Positions 29,406-40,227 are shown, numbered from the stretch's first letter. The stretch: 64,000 nt of DNA from Mariprofundus micogutta (GCF_001895085.1 NZ_BDFD01000003.1:40001-104000), one strand, 5' to 3'. Notes: a model not told the origin generated them from the letters alone. Numbers and translations are program-made.

Positions 29406-30989
29406 ATGGATCAATACAGATTGAAAACTGACTATCTGATTATCGGCAGTGGTGCCGCAGGATTACTTGCGGCCAACAGACTGGCACAGCACGGTAAAGT
29501 CATACTGGTGAACAAGGGTAGCTTTCAGGACTCAAGCACATGGTATGCTCAGGGTGGCATTGCAGGTGTGCTTTCCGATTCCGATTCCACCGAATCACAT
29601 GTGCTGGACACCATCAGATGCGGAGCCGGCTTGTGCCATGAAGATGTGGTGGAGGCCATTGTCAATCGGGGCAATGCCATCATTCATGAACTTGTTGAGA
29701 TCGGCACACAGTTTGATCGGAAGGATGGTGAACTGCACCTGACTCAGGAGGGAGGGCATAGCAACCGTCGCGTTGCCCATGCTCAGGATGCCACCGGCAA
29801 AGCCATCAGCAACGCCCTTCTATCACGCATAAAACCACACCCGAACATTATGCGACTGGAGCAACATACCGCCATTGACCTGGTCACATCCAGTCGCCTT
29901 GGTCGCACAGATACAAACCGCTGCCTTGGCGCATACGTCCTTTCCCCTGAAGGAAAAGTCCTCACCATTGAAGCTGGCCATACCATTCTGGCCACAGGGG
30001 GGGCTGGCAAAGTATATCTCTACACCTCCAATCCGCATGCCTCCACCGGCGACGGCATTGCCATGGCCTGGCGTGCAGGCTGTGCTGTGATGAATCTTGA
30101 GTTTATTCAGTTTCACCCGACCTGCCTGTTCCACCGTCAGGGTTCCAATATGCTGCTTTCTGAAGCTCTGCGCGGTGAAGGCGCGCATCTGGTAGACAAA
30201 CAGGGCAGGCGCTTTGTGTTTGATTATGATGAACGCGGCGAACTGGCTCCGCGTGATATTGTCGCCCGGGCCATTGACCATGAAATGAAAAAACAGGGCG
30301 CAGACTGCATGTATCTGGATGCCCGGCCCATGGGTGAGGATCTGATCCTGGATCATTTCCCCAATACCCATGCCCGCCTGCAACAGCTCTGCTTAAACAT
30401 GCTGAATGAACCCATCCCTATCGTGCCTGCAGCGCACTATGTTTGCGGGGGCATTCAAACCGACGTACATGGGAAAACCGAGCTTGAGGGGCTGCATGCC
30501 ATTGGTGAAACTGCCTGTACGGGCCTGCATGGTGCCAACAGACTGGCCAGCAACTCGTTGCTGGAGTGTCTGGTCATGGCCGACTACTGCGCCAAGGATA
30601 TCCTCAGGGAACATGTGCCGGATTCACCGCCCATTCCGTCATGGGATGACAGCGGCATTGTACCGGAAACAGAACGCATCCAGATTAAATTAAACTGGGA
30701 TGAGATTCGCGCCACGATGGCGCATTATGTCGGCATTGTACGATCCGATGACAGGCTGCGTATGGCCCGCCGTCGCCTGCGCGTTATCCGGGAAGAGATT
30801 GCCTCTTATTACTGGAAACATCCGGTCAGTCAGGACCTGCTTGAATTGCGTAATCTGGCGCAGGTATCCGAGTTGATTATTCAGAGCGCCCAGCAGCGCA
30901 AAGAATCGCGCGGTTTACACTTTTCCACCGACCACTCGCAAACTGACAAACTAGCCAGTGACACCATATTAAGGCCGGATGAGCCATGA
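29406..30989 (+). CDS. nadB: L-aspartate oxidase
   Basis: 527 residues, full length. N-terminal FAD-binding YLIIGSGAAGLLAA, the SSTWYAQGGIAGV loop, catalytic-region HPTCLF and LRGEGAHLVDKQGRRF, and the late GLHGANRLASNSLLE motif match NadB. It oxidises L-aspartate to iminoaspartate, the first step of NAD synthesis. The gene opens a plus-strand run with the acylphosphatase (4-bp overlap) and hemH. Confidence 0.96.
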   Translation: MDQYRLKTDYLIIGSGAAGLLAANRLAQHGKVILVNKGSFQDSSTWYAQGGIAGVLSDSDSTESHVLDTIRCGAGLCHEDVVEAIVNRGNAIIHELVEIGTQFDRKDGELHLTQEGGHSNRRVAHAQDATGKAISNALLSRIKPHPNIMRLEQHTAIDLVTSSRLGRTDTNRCLGAYVLSPEGKVLTIEAGHTILATGGAGKVYLYTSNPHASTGDGIAMAWRAGCAVMNLEFIQFHPTCLFHRQGSNMLLSEALRGEGAHLVDKQGRRFVFDYDERGELAPRDIVARAIDHEMKKQGADCMYLDARPMGEDLILDHFPNTHARLQQLCLNMLNEPIPIVPAAHYVCGGIQTDVHGKTELEGLHAIGETACTGLHGANRLASNSLLECLVMADYCAKDILREHVPDSPPIPSWDDSGIVPETERIQIKLNWDEIRATMAHYVGIVRSDDRLRMARRRLRVIREEIASYYWKHPVSQDLLELRNLAQVSELIIQSAQQRKESRGLHFSTDHSQTDKLASDTILRPDEP

Positions 30990-31267
30990 AAGACTGTCTG
31001 ATCGCCTGTATCCGGGGGCGGGTACAAGGCGTTGGCTTCCGTTATCATACTCAGGCTCAGGCCAATCGCCTGAACATCTCAGGCTGGGTGCGCAATTGTC
31101 CGGATGGTAGTGTCGAAGCCTGCATCTGCGGTAACCCGACTCAAATCGCCTCTATGCAACAGTGGTTAAAGCAGGGGCCGGATTTCGCAGTTGTCGATCA
31201 TATTGAATTTTCTGCTGGTCATTTGCCCGATAACTGCAATGATTTTCGCATTCGTTATATTACCTAA
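30986..31267 (+). CDS. acyP: Acylphosphatase
   Basis: 93 residues. GRVQGVGFRYHT carries the phosphate-binding Arg, and GWVRNCPDGSVE the catalytic Asn, the two family signatures. Hydrolyses acyl phosphates. Overlaps nadB by 4 bp. Confidence 0.93.
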   Translation: MKDCLIACIRGRVQGVGFRYHTQAQANRLNISGWVRNCPDGSVEACICGNPTQIASMQQWLKQGPDFAVVDHIEFSAGHLPDNCNDFRIRYIT

Positions 31268-31287
31268 CTATTTCTCCTGGAGATTGA

Positions 31288-32298
31288 ATGGATTTCAGCG
31301 CTCAACAGAACTTTGATCATGATCAGCAGGCCGGCGTCGGCATTCTGCTGACCAACCTCGGCACGCCTGATGCACCGACCAGGCAAGCATTGCGTACTTA
31401 TCTGAAGGAGTTTCTCTGGGATCCGCGTGTGGTGGAAGAGCCACGCTGGAAATGGTGGCTGATTCTCAATGGCATCATTCTCAATACACGTCCGGCCAAA
31501 TCGGCAGCGGCCTACAAAGAGGTCTGGAGTGACGAAGGATCGCCTTTGCTGGCTATCGGCAAAAAACAGTGCGCCAAGCTGCAGCAGGTTTTACAGAAAA
31601 AGTGCGGTGATAAGCTGCATGTTGAGCTTGCCATGCGCTATGGCAATCCATCCATTAAGACAGGGCTTGAAAGTTTGCGCCGGAAGAACTGCCGCAAAAT
31701 CATCGTTCTGCCGCTCTATCCGCAATATTCAGCTACCACTACCGGCTCAACATTTGATGCCGTGAGCGATGCCTTGAAAACATGGCGGCGCGTGCCTGAA
31801 CTTTGTATGATCGATGCATATCATGATCATCCAGCCTATATCGCAGCTCTGAGTGATAGTATTAAACAATACTGGCAGGAGCACGGGGAAGCTGAACGTC
31901 TACTGATGAGCTTCCACGGCATTCCCGAATCCTATTTCCAGGCAGGTGACCCCTACCCCTGCCATTGCCGCAAAACAGCCCGGCTGGTACGCGAAAACCT
32001 GGGACTGGATGAAGAGCAGGCACAACTGGCATTCCAGTCACGTTTCGGCAAAGACCCCTGGGTTCAACCTTATACAGATGAAACCCTGAAGGCGTGGGGT
32101 AAATCAGGTCCGGCCACGGTGGATGTAGTCTGCCCCGGCTTCGCTGCAGATTGTCTGGAAACCATTGAAGAGATCGGCATTGAAAACCGCGACTATTTTC
32201 TTGAAGCCGGTGGCACAAGATACCGCTACATACCAGCCCTGAATGATAGTAATGCGCATATCGATGCCCTCGCACAGGTGGTTTTACAGCGTCTTTAG
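31288..32298 (+). CDS. hemH: Ferrochelatase
   Basis: 336 residues, normal length for bacterial HemH. LLTNLGTPD at the N-terminus, YPQYSATTTGSTFDAV, the metal-site His in SFHGIPESYF and the catalytic Glu in ETIEEIG are all present. It inserts Fe2+ into protoporphyrin IX, the last step of protoheme synthesis. 20 bp after the acylphosphatase gene with a CTGGAG ribosome site. Confidence 0.96.
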   Translation: MDFSAQQNFDHDQQAGVGILLTNLGTPDAPTRQALRTYLKEFLWDPRVVEEPRWKWWLILNGIILNTRPAKSAAAYKEVWSDEGSPLLAIGKKQCAKLQQVLQKKCGDKLHVELAMRYGNPSIKTGLESLRRKNCRKIIVLPLYPQYSATTTGSTFDAVSDALKTWRRVPELCMIDAYHDHPAYIAALSDSIKQYWQEHGEAERLLMSFHGIPESYFQAGDPYPCHCRKTARLVRENLGLDEEQAQLAFQSRFGKDPWVQPYTDETLKAWGKSGPATVDVVCPGFAADCLETIEEIGIENRDYFLEAGGTRYRYIPALNDSNAHIDALAQVVLQRL

Positions 32299-32317
32299 CC
32301 AGACCATCGCACAGCAC

Positions 32318-32345
32318 CCTATGTTTACAGCACATAGGTATCTTT
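32318..32345 (+). terminator. Possible weak terminator after hemH
   Basis: Stem CCTATGT/ACATAGG (32318-32324, 32332-32338) with a 7-nt loop, followed by TATCTTTC. The stem is AT-rich and the U tract short, so termination is uncertain. Confidence 0.35.
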
Positions 32346-32346
32346 C

Positions 32347-32492
32347 ACCGCAGAGTACGCAAAGTCTCGCAGAGCAAACACTTACATTTTAGTATGTTAG
32401 GTTTTTATTGTGTTGACCCCACTATAGCGATCCGATGCATACCTCTACTTTTGCCAGCCGGGTCTTTGACTTCCTTTGCAAAACTTTGCGGT
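32347..32492. repeat. Inverted-repeat element with ACCGCAAAG-type ends
   Basis: ACCGCAGAGTACGCAAAG at 32347-32364 is mirrored by CTTTGCAAAACTTTGCGGT at 32474-32492, near-complementary ends around about 110 bp with no ORF. The CGCAGAG/CGCAAAG words recall a dispersed intergenic repeat seen in many bacterial genomes. No transposase is present. It lies between hemH and the parvulin gene; the rest of 32299-32562 shows nothing else. Confidence 0.45.
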
Positions 32493-32562
32493 AAATGCTT
32501 TTAATACGGCTGATCTGCGTTACCAGCTATCAGCTTGCCCCTTGAAAGGGATTACACCCGGC

Positions 32563-33396
32563 TTAGCGGTACTCCGGTTTTTCAATCGTGATGTTTGCAG
32601 CCGCTTCCACTTCTCCGTACCACTGCTGCAGGCGCTGATGTTGCAATACGCTGATAATTTCAACACGTACCTCATCAAGCGATTTCAGAGCCGCCTCACG
32701 TTTACCCAGTAGCTCTATCACGTGCCAGCCGAACTTGGTCCTGACTGGCCTGCTCAAACCATGTTTTTTCAATTCGAATACCGCATCATCAAAAGCTTTC
32801 ACCATCACACCACGTGGAAACCAGTTCAGATCCCCACCCCGAGATTTATTGCTGTCATCCAGCGACTGACTCGCCGCCAGCGCAGTAAAGGATGCTCTGT
32901 TTTTGCGTAGTTTCTTTAACAGATCCCAAGCCTGTTTTTCTGTTCGCACAAGAATATGACGCGCATGCACCTGTTCTGGCACAGTAAATTCATCCAGATG
33001 CTTTTTATAATAAACCTGAATCTCAGCATCCTGGATTTTCTTCATATTCACCAGTTGCCACTCTTTGGCCGCATCAATCAGGATTTGACGACGCACCGAT
33101 TCGATACGTTGCTGAATGGCAGGGTCCAGATCCAGCCCCAATTGTCTGGCCTTTTGACTGATGGCCTGCCTGTGAACAAGCGAACGCAATATATGACCTC
33201 GTGCTTTAGGATCATCACGATACTGGTACATGGTATCCGGCATATTGGCCATTTCGACATCAATATCCGACTCATGAATAGCAACACCGCCAACCCTGGC
33301 TACTACCGGGCTGAGGTTTGCATCCTGCTGCAGGGATTCATCCTGCTGCTGGCAGGCAGCCAGTAGGCCCAGAAATATAAGCAGCAGAAATCTCAT
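32563..33396 (-). CDS. Parvulin-type peptidyl-prolyl isomerase lipoprotein
   Basis: 277 residues. Lipoprotein signal with LAAC (Cys at 15), a SurA/PrsA-like N-terminal helical chaperone part, then a rotamase domain (about 140-235) with VHARHILVRTEKQAWDLL and the FGWHVIEL strand. It should help fold outer-membrane or secreted proteins from a membrane-anchored position. The start ATG 33396 has AGAGGTGA upstream. The gene is bracketed by two repeat elements, and its promoter must lie inside or beside the MITE-like one. Confidence 0.92.
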   Translation of the reverse strand: MRFLLLIFLGLLAACQQQDESLQQDANLSPVVARVGGVAIHESDIDVEMANMPDTMYQYRDDPKARGHILRSLVHRQAISQKARQLGLDLDPAIQQRIESVRRQILIDAAKEWQLVNMKKIQDAEIQVYYKKHLDEFTVPEQVHARHILVRTEKQAWDLLKKLRKNRASFTALAASQSLDDSNKSRGGDLNWFPRGVMVKAFDDAVFELKKHGLSRPVRTKFGWHVIELLGKREAALKSLDEVRVEIISVLQHQRLQQWYGEVEAAANITIEKPEYR

Positions 33397-33425
33397 TCAT
33401 TCACCTCTTGTCCATCGTGGATAGC

Positions 33426-33692
33426 AGTGCCCTGTCCCGTAGAAGAACACGCTATCAGAGTCATCCCAAAACACCAAAGCAAGGCGCGACCCGCAGGCAA
33501 TGGCATGCCCTTGGCAAGGGACGTAACACCGCATTGGTGCTTTGGGGTGGCTCCCTTCGGGCGAATACTGGCGGGCGTTCGGCTGTGTTGCACTCGTTTG
33601 AATTGGCTTCGGCCAGTCCTACTCATCGTGCGCCTTGCCGCACATCCCGCCAGCATTCGCTGATAGTGCGCTCTTCTATGGGATAGGACACT
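33426..33692. mobile_element. 267-bp MITE-like element with 33-bp terminal inverted repeats
   Basis: The ends 33426-33458 and 33660-33692 are inverted repeats matching at 27 of 33 positions, with all differences being transitions. Inside are nested hairpins: a 15-bp arm near 33560-33574 pairing with 33646-33660, a stem with TTCG loop (ATTGGC/GCCAGT) near 33601-33616, and another arm pair near 33467-33478 and 33537-33548. No conserved protein is encoded; a 124-residue ORF across it (33393-33767, minus) is composition-driven. It fills the divergent promoter region between the parvulin gene and cstA. No clear target duplication was seen. Confidence 0.65.
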
Positions 33693-33760
33693 AGGGTAGC
33701 GTCGCCCCTCTGCACAACCAAGCCTTGATCGTGCGTTATTTCTATGTGGGAGAATAACAG

Positions 33761-35464
33761 ATGTCACCTGTAGTTATGGCAGTCACCGTACTCTGCCTCT
33801 ATTTAATTTTTTTCCGCTTTTATGCCAAGCGTATTCTCGCCAGGAAAGTCTTTGAACTGGATGATGTCAACGAAACCCCTGCTCATGCGCTACGCGATGA
33901 TGTCGATTATGTGCCTGCCAATAAATATATCCTCTTCGGCCATCACTATGCCTCCATTGCCGGTCTTGCCCCCATGCTGGGGCCTGCGATTGCCGTCATC
34001 TGGGGCTGGGTACCGGCACTGTGCTGGGTGGTATTCGGCACGCTTCTGGTCGGCGCCGTTCATGATTTCTCAGCCCTCGTGCTCTCCATTCGTCATAAAG
34101 GGCAGAGTGTCGGAACCATTGCCCGCGATGTGATCAGTCCACGTACACGCCTGCTCTTTCTGCTGGTGATATTTTTCCTCGTAGCTCTGGCCATGGGTGT
34201 ATTTGTACTGGTGATTTCGGGCCTCTTTGCTGCACCCGATGCAGCCAACATCCCTTCGACTTCACATCCGGAAGCAGTATTCCCTACCTACTCACTGATG
34301 CTCATTGCCATGGTTATCGGATTTATGGTTTATAAAAAGAACATGCCGTTATGGCCCATGATCGGGCTCGGCTTCGTACTGATGCTGACCACAACATATC
34401 TCGGCCTGGAAATGCCTGTCACCGGATTCACCGCTGGCGACTGGACCTGGACACTGCTCATCTATGCCTTTGTCGCCAGCATACTACCTGTCTGGTTGCT
34501 ACTGCAGCCGCGTGACTTCCTGAATTCACTACTACTTTATCTGGCACTGTTTGCCATGATGGCTGGTTTCTTCGTGCTCTCACCTGACTGGGTCGCACCT
34601 GCGATCAATCCGAACCCTGTTGGAGCACCGCCGTTGATGCCGTTCCTGTTCATCGTCATTGCCTGCGGTGCAGTCTCCGGCTTCCATGGGCTGGTTGCTT
34701 CAGGCACGACTTCGAAACAGCTGAACAAAGAATCCGATGCGCCCTTTGTCGGTTATGTCGGCATGATCGGTGAATCACTGCTAGCTCTGCTGGCAGTGCT
34801 TGCCACAACAGCAGGTGCATTTTCATCACGTGCCGAATGGGAATCATTTTACGGCTCATGGGACAAAGCTGCGGGTCTGCACCAGAAACTCGGCGTATTC
34901 ATTCAGGGCAATGCCAACTTCATCCATCAACTCGGCGTACCACTCGATTACGCTGCGGCGTTCATCTCTGTTGTTGTCGTGGGCTTTGCCATGACCTCGG
35001 TTGATACCGGCGCACGCCTGTTGCGCTTCAATCTGGAAGAGATCGGTCAGACGATTGGTGTAAAAGCGCTCGGCAACCGTTATATCGCCACCTTCCTTGC
35101 TGTTGCAGCCATCGGTTTCTTCGCCTTCTTCAAGGTCGACGGTAAACCGGCAGGCCTGTTCCTCTGGACCCTGTTCGGCACCACCAACCAGATTCTCGCA
35201 GCACTGACCTTGCTGACCGTCACGATCTATCTGTATCGCAAGAAAAAACCGATCCTCTACACCCTGCTGCCGATGCTACTCGTTCTCGGCGCCACCATCG
35301 CCGGCATGGTCATGGGCATTTTCGGCGCCATCGCAAAAGAGCAGTGGATCGTCGCCTCAGTGGGCTCAGCCATCTTCCTGCTCGCCAGCTGGGTACTGGT
35401 CGAAGCGATGCTGGTAGTCAAAAAAGTAAAACTGGAGCGGGGCGGAGACCAAACCTCCGGCTAA
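33761..35464 (+). CDS. cstA: CstA-family pyruvate/peptide transporter
   Basis: 567 residues with about 15 hydrophobic segments. The family signature YVPANKYILFGHHYASIAGLAP is present near residue 50, as are GAVHDFSALV and the C-terminal-half motif GTTNQILAALTL. It is shorter than E. coli CstA (701 residues), in line with the compact form found in many bacteria. CstA proteins take up pyruvate (and perhaps peptides) with protons. GGGAG precedes the start. Its presence in a presumed iron-oxidising autotroph suggests some organic carbon uptake. Confidence 0.92.
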   Translation: MSPVVMAVTVLCLYLIFFRFYAKRILARKVFELDDVNETPAHALRDDVDYVPANKYILFGHHYASIAGLAPMLGPAIAVIWGWVPALCWVVFGTLLVGAVHDFSALVLSIRHKGQSVGTIARDVISPRTRLLFLLVIFFLVALAMGVFVLVISGLFAAPDAANIPSTSHPEAVFPTYSLMLIAMVIGFMVYKKNMPLWPMIGLGFVLMLTTTYLGLEMPVTGFTAGDWTWTLLIYAFVASILPVWLLLQPRDFLNSLLLYLALFAMMAGFFVLSPDWVAPAINPNPVGAPPLMPFLFIVIACGAVSGFHGLVASGTTSKQLNKESDAPFVGYVGMIGESLLALLAVLATTAGAFSSRAEWESFYGSWDKAAGLHQKLGVFIQGNANFIHQLGVPLDYAAAFISVVVVGFAMTSVDTGARLLRFNLEEIGQTIGVKALGNRYIATFLAVAAIGFFAFFKVDGKPAGLFLWTLFGTTNQILAALTLLTVTIYLYRKKKPILYTLLPMLLVLGATIAGMVMGIFGAIAKEQWIVASVGSAIFLLASWVLVEAMLVVKKVKLERGGDQTSG

Positions 35465-35545
35465 CTGCGACCATTCGTTCGAGTCCTGCATGGCTCCCCA
35501 AACAAAGCTCGAACGAATAATCAGAGCCCCCCAGAAGTAACTGCA

Positions 35546-35572
35546 GTGAATTCGTTCACTTTGTATCTTTTG
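35546..35572 (+). terminator. Terminator after cstA
   Basis: GTGAA-TTCG-TTCAC hairpin (35546-35559) followed by TTTGTATCTTTT. An upstream inverted pair ATTCGTTCGAG/CTCGAACGAAT (35474-35484, 35508-35518) may add to it. Both lie between the cstA stop and dnaE. Confidence 0.55.
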
Positions 35573-35632
35573 TTGACCTGATTGTGTTGATCGACAGGTG
35601 CAATAATCGGACTCGGCCGCTATGCTCGCGGG

Positions 35633-38600
35633 ATGCGCTTTGCTCCATTTGCCCACCTGCATAACCACTCGGATTTCTCCCTGTTAGGATCTACCCTCAG
35701 GGTGGGTGATATGCTGAAAAGGGCGGCAGAGCTTAAGCAGCCGGCCATCGCACTGACCGATTACGGTAACCTCTTTGGTGCCATCGAGTTCTATTCCAAA
35801 GCCATGCAAATGGGTATTAAACCTATTCTGGGCTGTGAAGTTTACCTCTGCGACGATCATAACGTGCGAATCTCCGAAGGACCGCGCGGACCAAATTTTC
35901 CGCAACTGGTACTGCTGGCCCGCAATAATCACGGCTGGCGAAATCTGTTGAAACTCATATCCGTCTCCTACATGGAGGGCTTTTACTACAAACCGCGTGT
36001 CGGCAAACCATATCTGGCTGAACATGCCGACGGTATCATTGCACTCTCTTCCGGCCTGAATGGTGAAGTGGAACAACTGCTACAAAAAGGCGATAGACAA
36101 GGTGCCAAAGCTGCAGCACTTGCCTATAAAAACATGTTCCACGAACACTGCTTTTTTCTAGAGCTGCAGCGCCACGGCTCTAATGGTCAGGAAGAGTTAA
36201 ACCGTCAGGTCATTGAGCTGGCACATGAGTTGGATATTCCATTGGTAGCCAGTAATAACGCGCACTTTCTCGATCGTGACGACTTCAACTCATTTGAAGC
36301 TTTATTGGCTCTGCAGCAGAACCGTACTCTCAATGATGAAGTATCAGGTCATTTTACACCGGAATATTATCTCAAGTCGTATGAGGAGATGGAAGAGCTG
36401 TTCTCCGATATCCCCGAAGCACTGGAAAACACCATACACATTGCCAATCGTTGTAATGTGGACCTCCGCTTTGGAAACTATCAGTTGCCGGATTTTGTGC
36501 CGCCGGATGATATGGAACTCAATGCCTACATGCGTTCACAGGCACGCGAAGGCCTCGACCTGCGCTGGCCGGCGATTCTGGCTGGCTGCCCCGATGCAAA
36601 TCGTGAGGAGTATGATAAACGGCTTGAATTTGAACTCGATATTATTGAAGGCATGGGTTTCCCCGGTTACTTCCTCATCGTATCAGAGTTCATCCTGTGG
36701 GCTAAAAATCATGATATCCCTGTCGGCCCCGGCCGTGGTTCCGGTGCAGGTTCTCTGGTGGCCTACTGCCAGAAGATCACCGATCTCGATCCGATCAAAT
36801 ACGGCTTACTGTTCGAACGATTCCTGAACCCTGAACGTGTATCGATGCCCGATTTCGATATCGATTTCTGCATGAGCCGCCGTGAAGAGGTAATTCGCTA
36901 TGTCACCGAGAAATACGGTGAAGAGAAAGTTGCCCAGATTATTACCTTCGGCAAGATGAAGGCCAAAGCCGTGGTCCGCGATGTCGGTCGCGTACTGGGT
37001 ATGGAACTCTCCAAGGTCAATCTGATTGCCAAACTGATCCCCAACGATCTGAAAATGACGCTGCAAAAAGCGCTGGTAGAAGAGCCGAAACTGGCCAAAA
37101 TGATTGATGATGACCCCGAGGTCGCCCGCCTGTTTGAACTGGCCGATCGTCTCGAAGGTTGCCACCGTAATGCAGGTAAACATGCCGCCGGTGTGATTAT
37201 CGGACGTCAGGATCTGGATGAATCAGCACCACTGTTCAAAGTGGCTGGCGAAGAGGGAAAAGTTGTTCAGTGGGATATGGGCAACAGCGAGAAGATGGGC
37301 CTGATCAAGTTCGACTTCCTCGGTCTGAAAACACTGACCGTGATTCATATTGCCTGCCAGCTGATCAAGAAATACGACAGCAGCCCTGAAGCTCAGGCTC
37401 TCAATATCGACACCATCCCGATGGATGACGAAGCCACATTCAAGCTGATGCAGCGCGGCCAGACCGGCGCGGTATTCCAGGTGGAATCATCCGGCATGCG
37501 TGATCTGCTCACGCGTCTGAGACCTGACTGCTTTGAAGATATTATCGCACTCGTTGCGCTGTATCGTCCGGGGCCGCTGGAATCGGGCATGGTGGACACC
37601 TACATCGAGTGTAAACATGGCCGTCAGGAGATTGTTTATCTGCTGCCCCAGCTCAAACCGATTCTGCAGGAGACCAATGGGGTGATCCTGTATCAGGAGC
37701 AGGTGATGCAGATCGCCCAGGTACTGGCCGGTTACACGCTCGGTCAGGCCGATATGCTGCGTCGTGCAATGGGTAAAAAGAAACCCGAAGAGATGGCCAA
37801 GCAGCGTAAGATTTTCATGGAAGGTGCAGAAACACAGAAGGTCAACCATGACAAGGCTGAACAGATTTTCGATCTGATGGAGAAATTCGCCGGTTACGGA
37901 TTCAACAAATCACACTCGGCTGCCTATGCGCTGATATCCTACCAGACCGCTTATCTGAAAACACATTACCCGCAGGCATTCATGGCCGCCACACTGACCT
38001 GTGATATGGGTAATACCGATAAGGTTGCCGCTCTGGTGACTGACTGCCGCAATATGGATATCGAGATGTTGCCACCGCATGTCAACGAATCGGACTGGGA
38101 ATTCAAACCGGAAAAGGATGGCATCCGCTACGGTCTTGGCGCCATCAAAGGTGTCGGTGAAGCAGCCATCAAGGAGATGGTGAACGAACGTCGCGAAAAT
38201 GGCGCCTTTGATAACTTTGAAGCGCTGATTATGCGATCTCAGGGGCGCACCCTGAACAAACGTGTTCTGGAAGCACTGATCAAAGCAGCTGCCCTCGAAG
38301 GCCTGGTTCCTCATCAGCGAGCTGCCCTTGAAGGCCTCACCGAAGTGGTGGAAATGCTTGGCCGTAAGCGCAAGGAGTATGCTTCCAACCAGTCAGCCCT
38401 GTTTGAAGTCGCCGAACCTGAAGCCGGTGAAGGTGGTTTCCCTGATGTTGCGCCGTGGAATCCGGGTGAAATTCTGCAGGCTGAAAAAGAGGTCCTGGGC
38501 TTTTATCTGACAGGCCACCCTCTGGAAGCATTCCTGAACCGCACCAGTGGCCTTGGCGACTGCAACCTGACCGAACTGGCTGATCGTGAGCAGGACAGTC

Positions 38601-39124
38601 AGATCGTCATTCCGGTCGGTGTTTCGAGCATCCGACCGTATAACGGGCGCAGTGGAACTATGGCGTTTGTGCAAGTGGAAGACCTGCATGGACAGTCTGA
38701 AATGATCTGCTTTGCCAAGCTGTACGCCGAGGTCTCTGAACTGCTGCACGGCGATGCACCCATCCTGGTCGCCGCCAGAGTGGACAAGTCAAAAGATGAC
38801 CCGGTATTGATAGCTGAGGCAATCGCATCACTGGATGGAATACTACCCGAACTGGTGCATGAAATTCAGATTACTGCTGCCAGCATTGCCTGGGATGAAA
38901 TGACACTGGCAAGGTTAAAATCCATGGCCAGCGGGGGCGACGCAAGGCTCTCATTCCATGTACGCCTTCCAGACGCTAGTCTTGCGAAATTGATCACCGG
39001 CCCATGCATCAGCTGGAATGATGCTACCAAGGCACAACTGGATGCCAGATTTGGACCGGATGCTGTACGCCTGCGCTGCAAACCATGGCAACCACCGCGC
39101 AAACAGCAGGCACGTCGTGGATAA
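35633..39124 (+). CDS. dnaE: DNA polymerase III alpha subunit
   Basis: 1163 residues, typical DnaE1 length. N-terminal PHP domain ([11 protein letters not shown]), palm catalytic acids in [10 protein letters not shown] near residue 405, helix-hairpin-helix and OB-fold regions at the C-terminus. Replicative polymerase of the chromosome. The gene is directly followed, 14 bp later, by accA, an arrangement also found in enterobacteria. Confidence 0.97.
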   Translation: MRFAPFAHLHNHSDFSLLGSTLRVGDMLKRAAELKQPAIALTDYGNLFGAIEFYSKAMQMGIKPILGCEVYLCDDHNVRISEGPRGPNFPQLVLLARNNHGWRNLLKLISVSYMEGFYYKPRVGKPYLAEHADGIIALSSGLNGEVEQLLQKGDRQGAKAAALAYKNMFHEHCFFLELQRHGSNGQEELNRQVIELAHELDIPLVASNNAHFLDRDDFNSFEALLALQQNRTLNDEVSGHFTPEYYLKSYEEMEELFSDIPEALENTIHIANRCNVDLRFGNYQLPDFVPPDDMELNAYMRSQAREGLDLRWPAILAGCPDANREEYDKRLEFELDIIEGMGFPGYFLIVSEFILWAKNHDIPVGPGRGSGAGSLVAYCQKITDLDPIKYGLLFERFLNPERVSMPDFDIDFCMSRREEVIRYVTEKYGEEKVAQIITFGKMKAKAVVRDVGRVLGMELSKVNLIAKLIPNDLKMTLQKALVEEPKLAKMIDDDPEVARLFELADRLEGCHRNAGKHAAGVIIGRQDLDESAPLFKVAGEEGKVVQWDMGNSEKMGLIKFDFLGLKTLTVIHIACQLIKKYDSSPEAQALNIDTIPMDDEATFKLMQRGQTGAVFQVESSGMRDLLTRLRPDCFEDIIALVALYRPGPLESGMVDTYIECKHGRQEIVYLLPQLKPILQETNGVILYQEQVMQIAQVLAGYTLGQADMLRRAMGKKKPEEMAKQRKIFMEGAETQKVNHDKAEQIFDLMEKFAGYGFNKSHSAAYALISYQTAYLKTHYPQAFMAATLTCDMGNTDKVAALVTDCRNMDIEMLPPHVNESDWEFKPEKDGIRYGLGAIKGVGEAAIKEMVNERRENGAFDNFEALIMRSQGRTLNKRVLEALIKAAALEGLVPHQRAALEGLTEVVEMLGRKRKEYASNQSALFEVAEPEAGEGGFPDVAPWNPGEILQAEKEVLGFYLTGHPLEAFLNRTSGLGDCNLTELADREQDSQIVIPVGVSSIRPYNGRSGTMAFVQVEDLHGQSEMICFAKLYAEVSELLHGDAPILVAARVDKSKDDPVLIAEAIASLDGILPELVHEIQITAASIAWDEMTLARLKSMASGGDARLSFHVRLPDASLAKLITGPCISWNDATKAQLDARFGPDAVRLRCKPWQPPRKQQARRG

Positions 39125-39138
39125 ACGAGGAGATTGAA

Positions 39139-40095
39139 GTGGCTTATAGTTATTTGGAATTTGAACGTCCGATCGCAGAACTAACCTCAAAGATTGAAGA
39201 GTTGTCCGGCATGGGCAAAAGCTCAGGCATGAATATCGCTGAAGAGGTCGAAAAGCTGAATGAAAAACGGTCCAAGTTGATCGAGCAGACCTACAGCAAG
39301 GCAACACGCGCTCAGGTCTGTCAGCTATCGCGTCATCCTGACCGCCCGTATATTCTGGATTATATCCCACACATGTTTGATGATTTTCAGGAACTGCATG
39401 GTGACCGTGCATTCGCTGACGATGGTGCCATTGTAGGCGGCATTGCAAACTTCCGCGGCAAAAGTGTTATGGTGATCGGCCACCAGAAAGGCCGCGACAC
39501 CAAAGAAAAATTGAAACGTAATTTCGGCATGCCAAGGCCTGAAGGATACCGCAAAGCACTGCGTCTGCTCAAACTGGCCGAACGCTTTGAAATCCCGGTT
39601 CTTACCTTCATCGATACAGCCGGTGCATGGCCCGGCATCGATGCTGAAGAACGCGGCCAGAGTGAAGCGATAGCCCGCAACCTGCAGGAACTGGCAGCAC
39701 TTACAGTACCGGTAATCTGTACTGTAATCGGTGAAGGAGGGTCCGGTGGGGCATTGGCTATCGGAGTAGGAGATCGCATGTATATGCAGCAGTTCTCCAC
39801 ATATTCGGTAATCTCTCCTGAAGGCTGTGCAGCCATTCTCTGGCGTGACCGTGCGCATGCTGATGAAGCAGCAGAAGCTCTGAAACCAACAGCTGAAGAC
39901 CTGCAGGAACTTGGCCTGATCGATGGCATCATTGCCGAGCCTCTGGAGGGAGCACACCGCAATGTCGAAGATGCGGCGGAACTGATCTCCGACACCCTGG
40001 AAAAAACACTGAATGAGTTGCTGGCTCTGCCTGTGGATCAACTGCTCGCCCAGCGCGCCGAGCGCCTCCGTAATCTGGGCCAGTACGGCGGCTAA
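39139..40095 (+). CDS. accA: Acetyl-CoA carboxylase carboxyltransferase subunit alpha
   Basis: 318 residues from GTG 39139, chosen because GAGGAG lies 7 nt upstream and the product then begins [15 protein letters not shown], the normal AccA start; an ORF to 39085 reads through dna[20 protein letters not shown] and [11 protein letters not shown] are family marks. It joins AccD to move the carboxyl group from biotin to acetyl-CoA in fatty acid synthesis. Confidence 0.96.
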   Translation: MAYSYLEFERPIAELTSKIEELSGMGKSSGMNIAEEVEKLNEKRSKLIEQTYSKATRAQVCQLSRHPDRPYILDYIPHMFDDFQELHGDRAFADDGAIVGGIANFRGKSVMVIGHQKGRDTKEKLKRNFGMPRPEGYRKALRLLKLAERFEIPVLTFIDTAGAWPGIDAEERGQSEAIARNLQELAALTVPVICTVIGEGGSGGALAIGVGDRMYMQQFSTYSVISPEGCAAILWRDRAHADEAAEALKPTAEDLQELGLIDGIIAEPLEGAHRNVEDAAELISDTLEKTLNELLALPVDQLLAQRAERLRNLGQYGG

Positions 40096-40201
40096 TCCTG
40101 CTATATTACCCTGAACAAGCAGCTTCAGGCACTTGTTCTGGGTAATACATGCGTTGATGCTCAAAACAGTTACCAACACCTTGCAAAATCAGGACAAAAA
40201 A

Positions 40202-40227
40202 AAGCACCCCGCCGAAGCGAGGTGCTT
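40202..40227 (-). terminator. Copy of the csp terminator, now serving the TPR gene
   Basis: Minus-strand stem AAGCACCTCGC.. pairing with ..GCGGGGTGCTT followed by TTTTTTTT. One stem pair is lost relative to the right copy (A for G at 40216). It would end transcripts of the inserted gene pair. Confidence 0.75.

Noticed and set aside
29823-30383. Antisense ORF over nadB
   Set aside because: Shadow of nadB codon use; no domain and no translation signals.
33393-33767. 124-residue minus-strand ORF
   Set aside because: It covers the MITE-like element, is Arg/Ser/His-rich with no family likeness, and its frame follows the inverted repeats and not a codon pattern.
35571-35632. TTGACC and CAATAAT boxes before dnaE, considered as its promoter
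   Set aside because: Spacing is 22 bp or otherwise poor; no convincing pair could be chosen.
39325-40179. Long antisense ORFs over accA (39325-40179 and 39387-39995)
   Set aside because: They are opposite a well-conserved gene, with no ribosome sites or family likeness.
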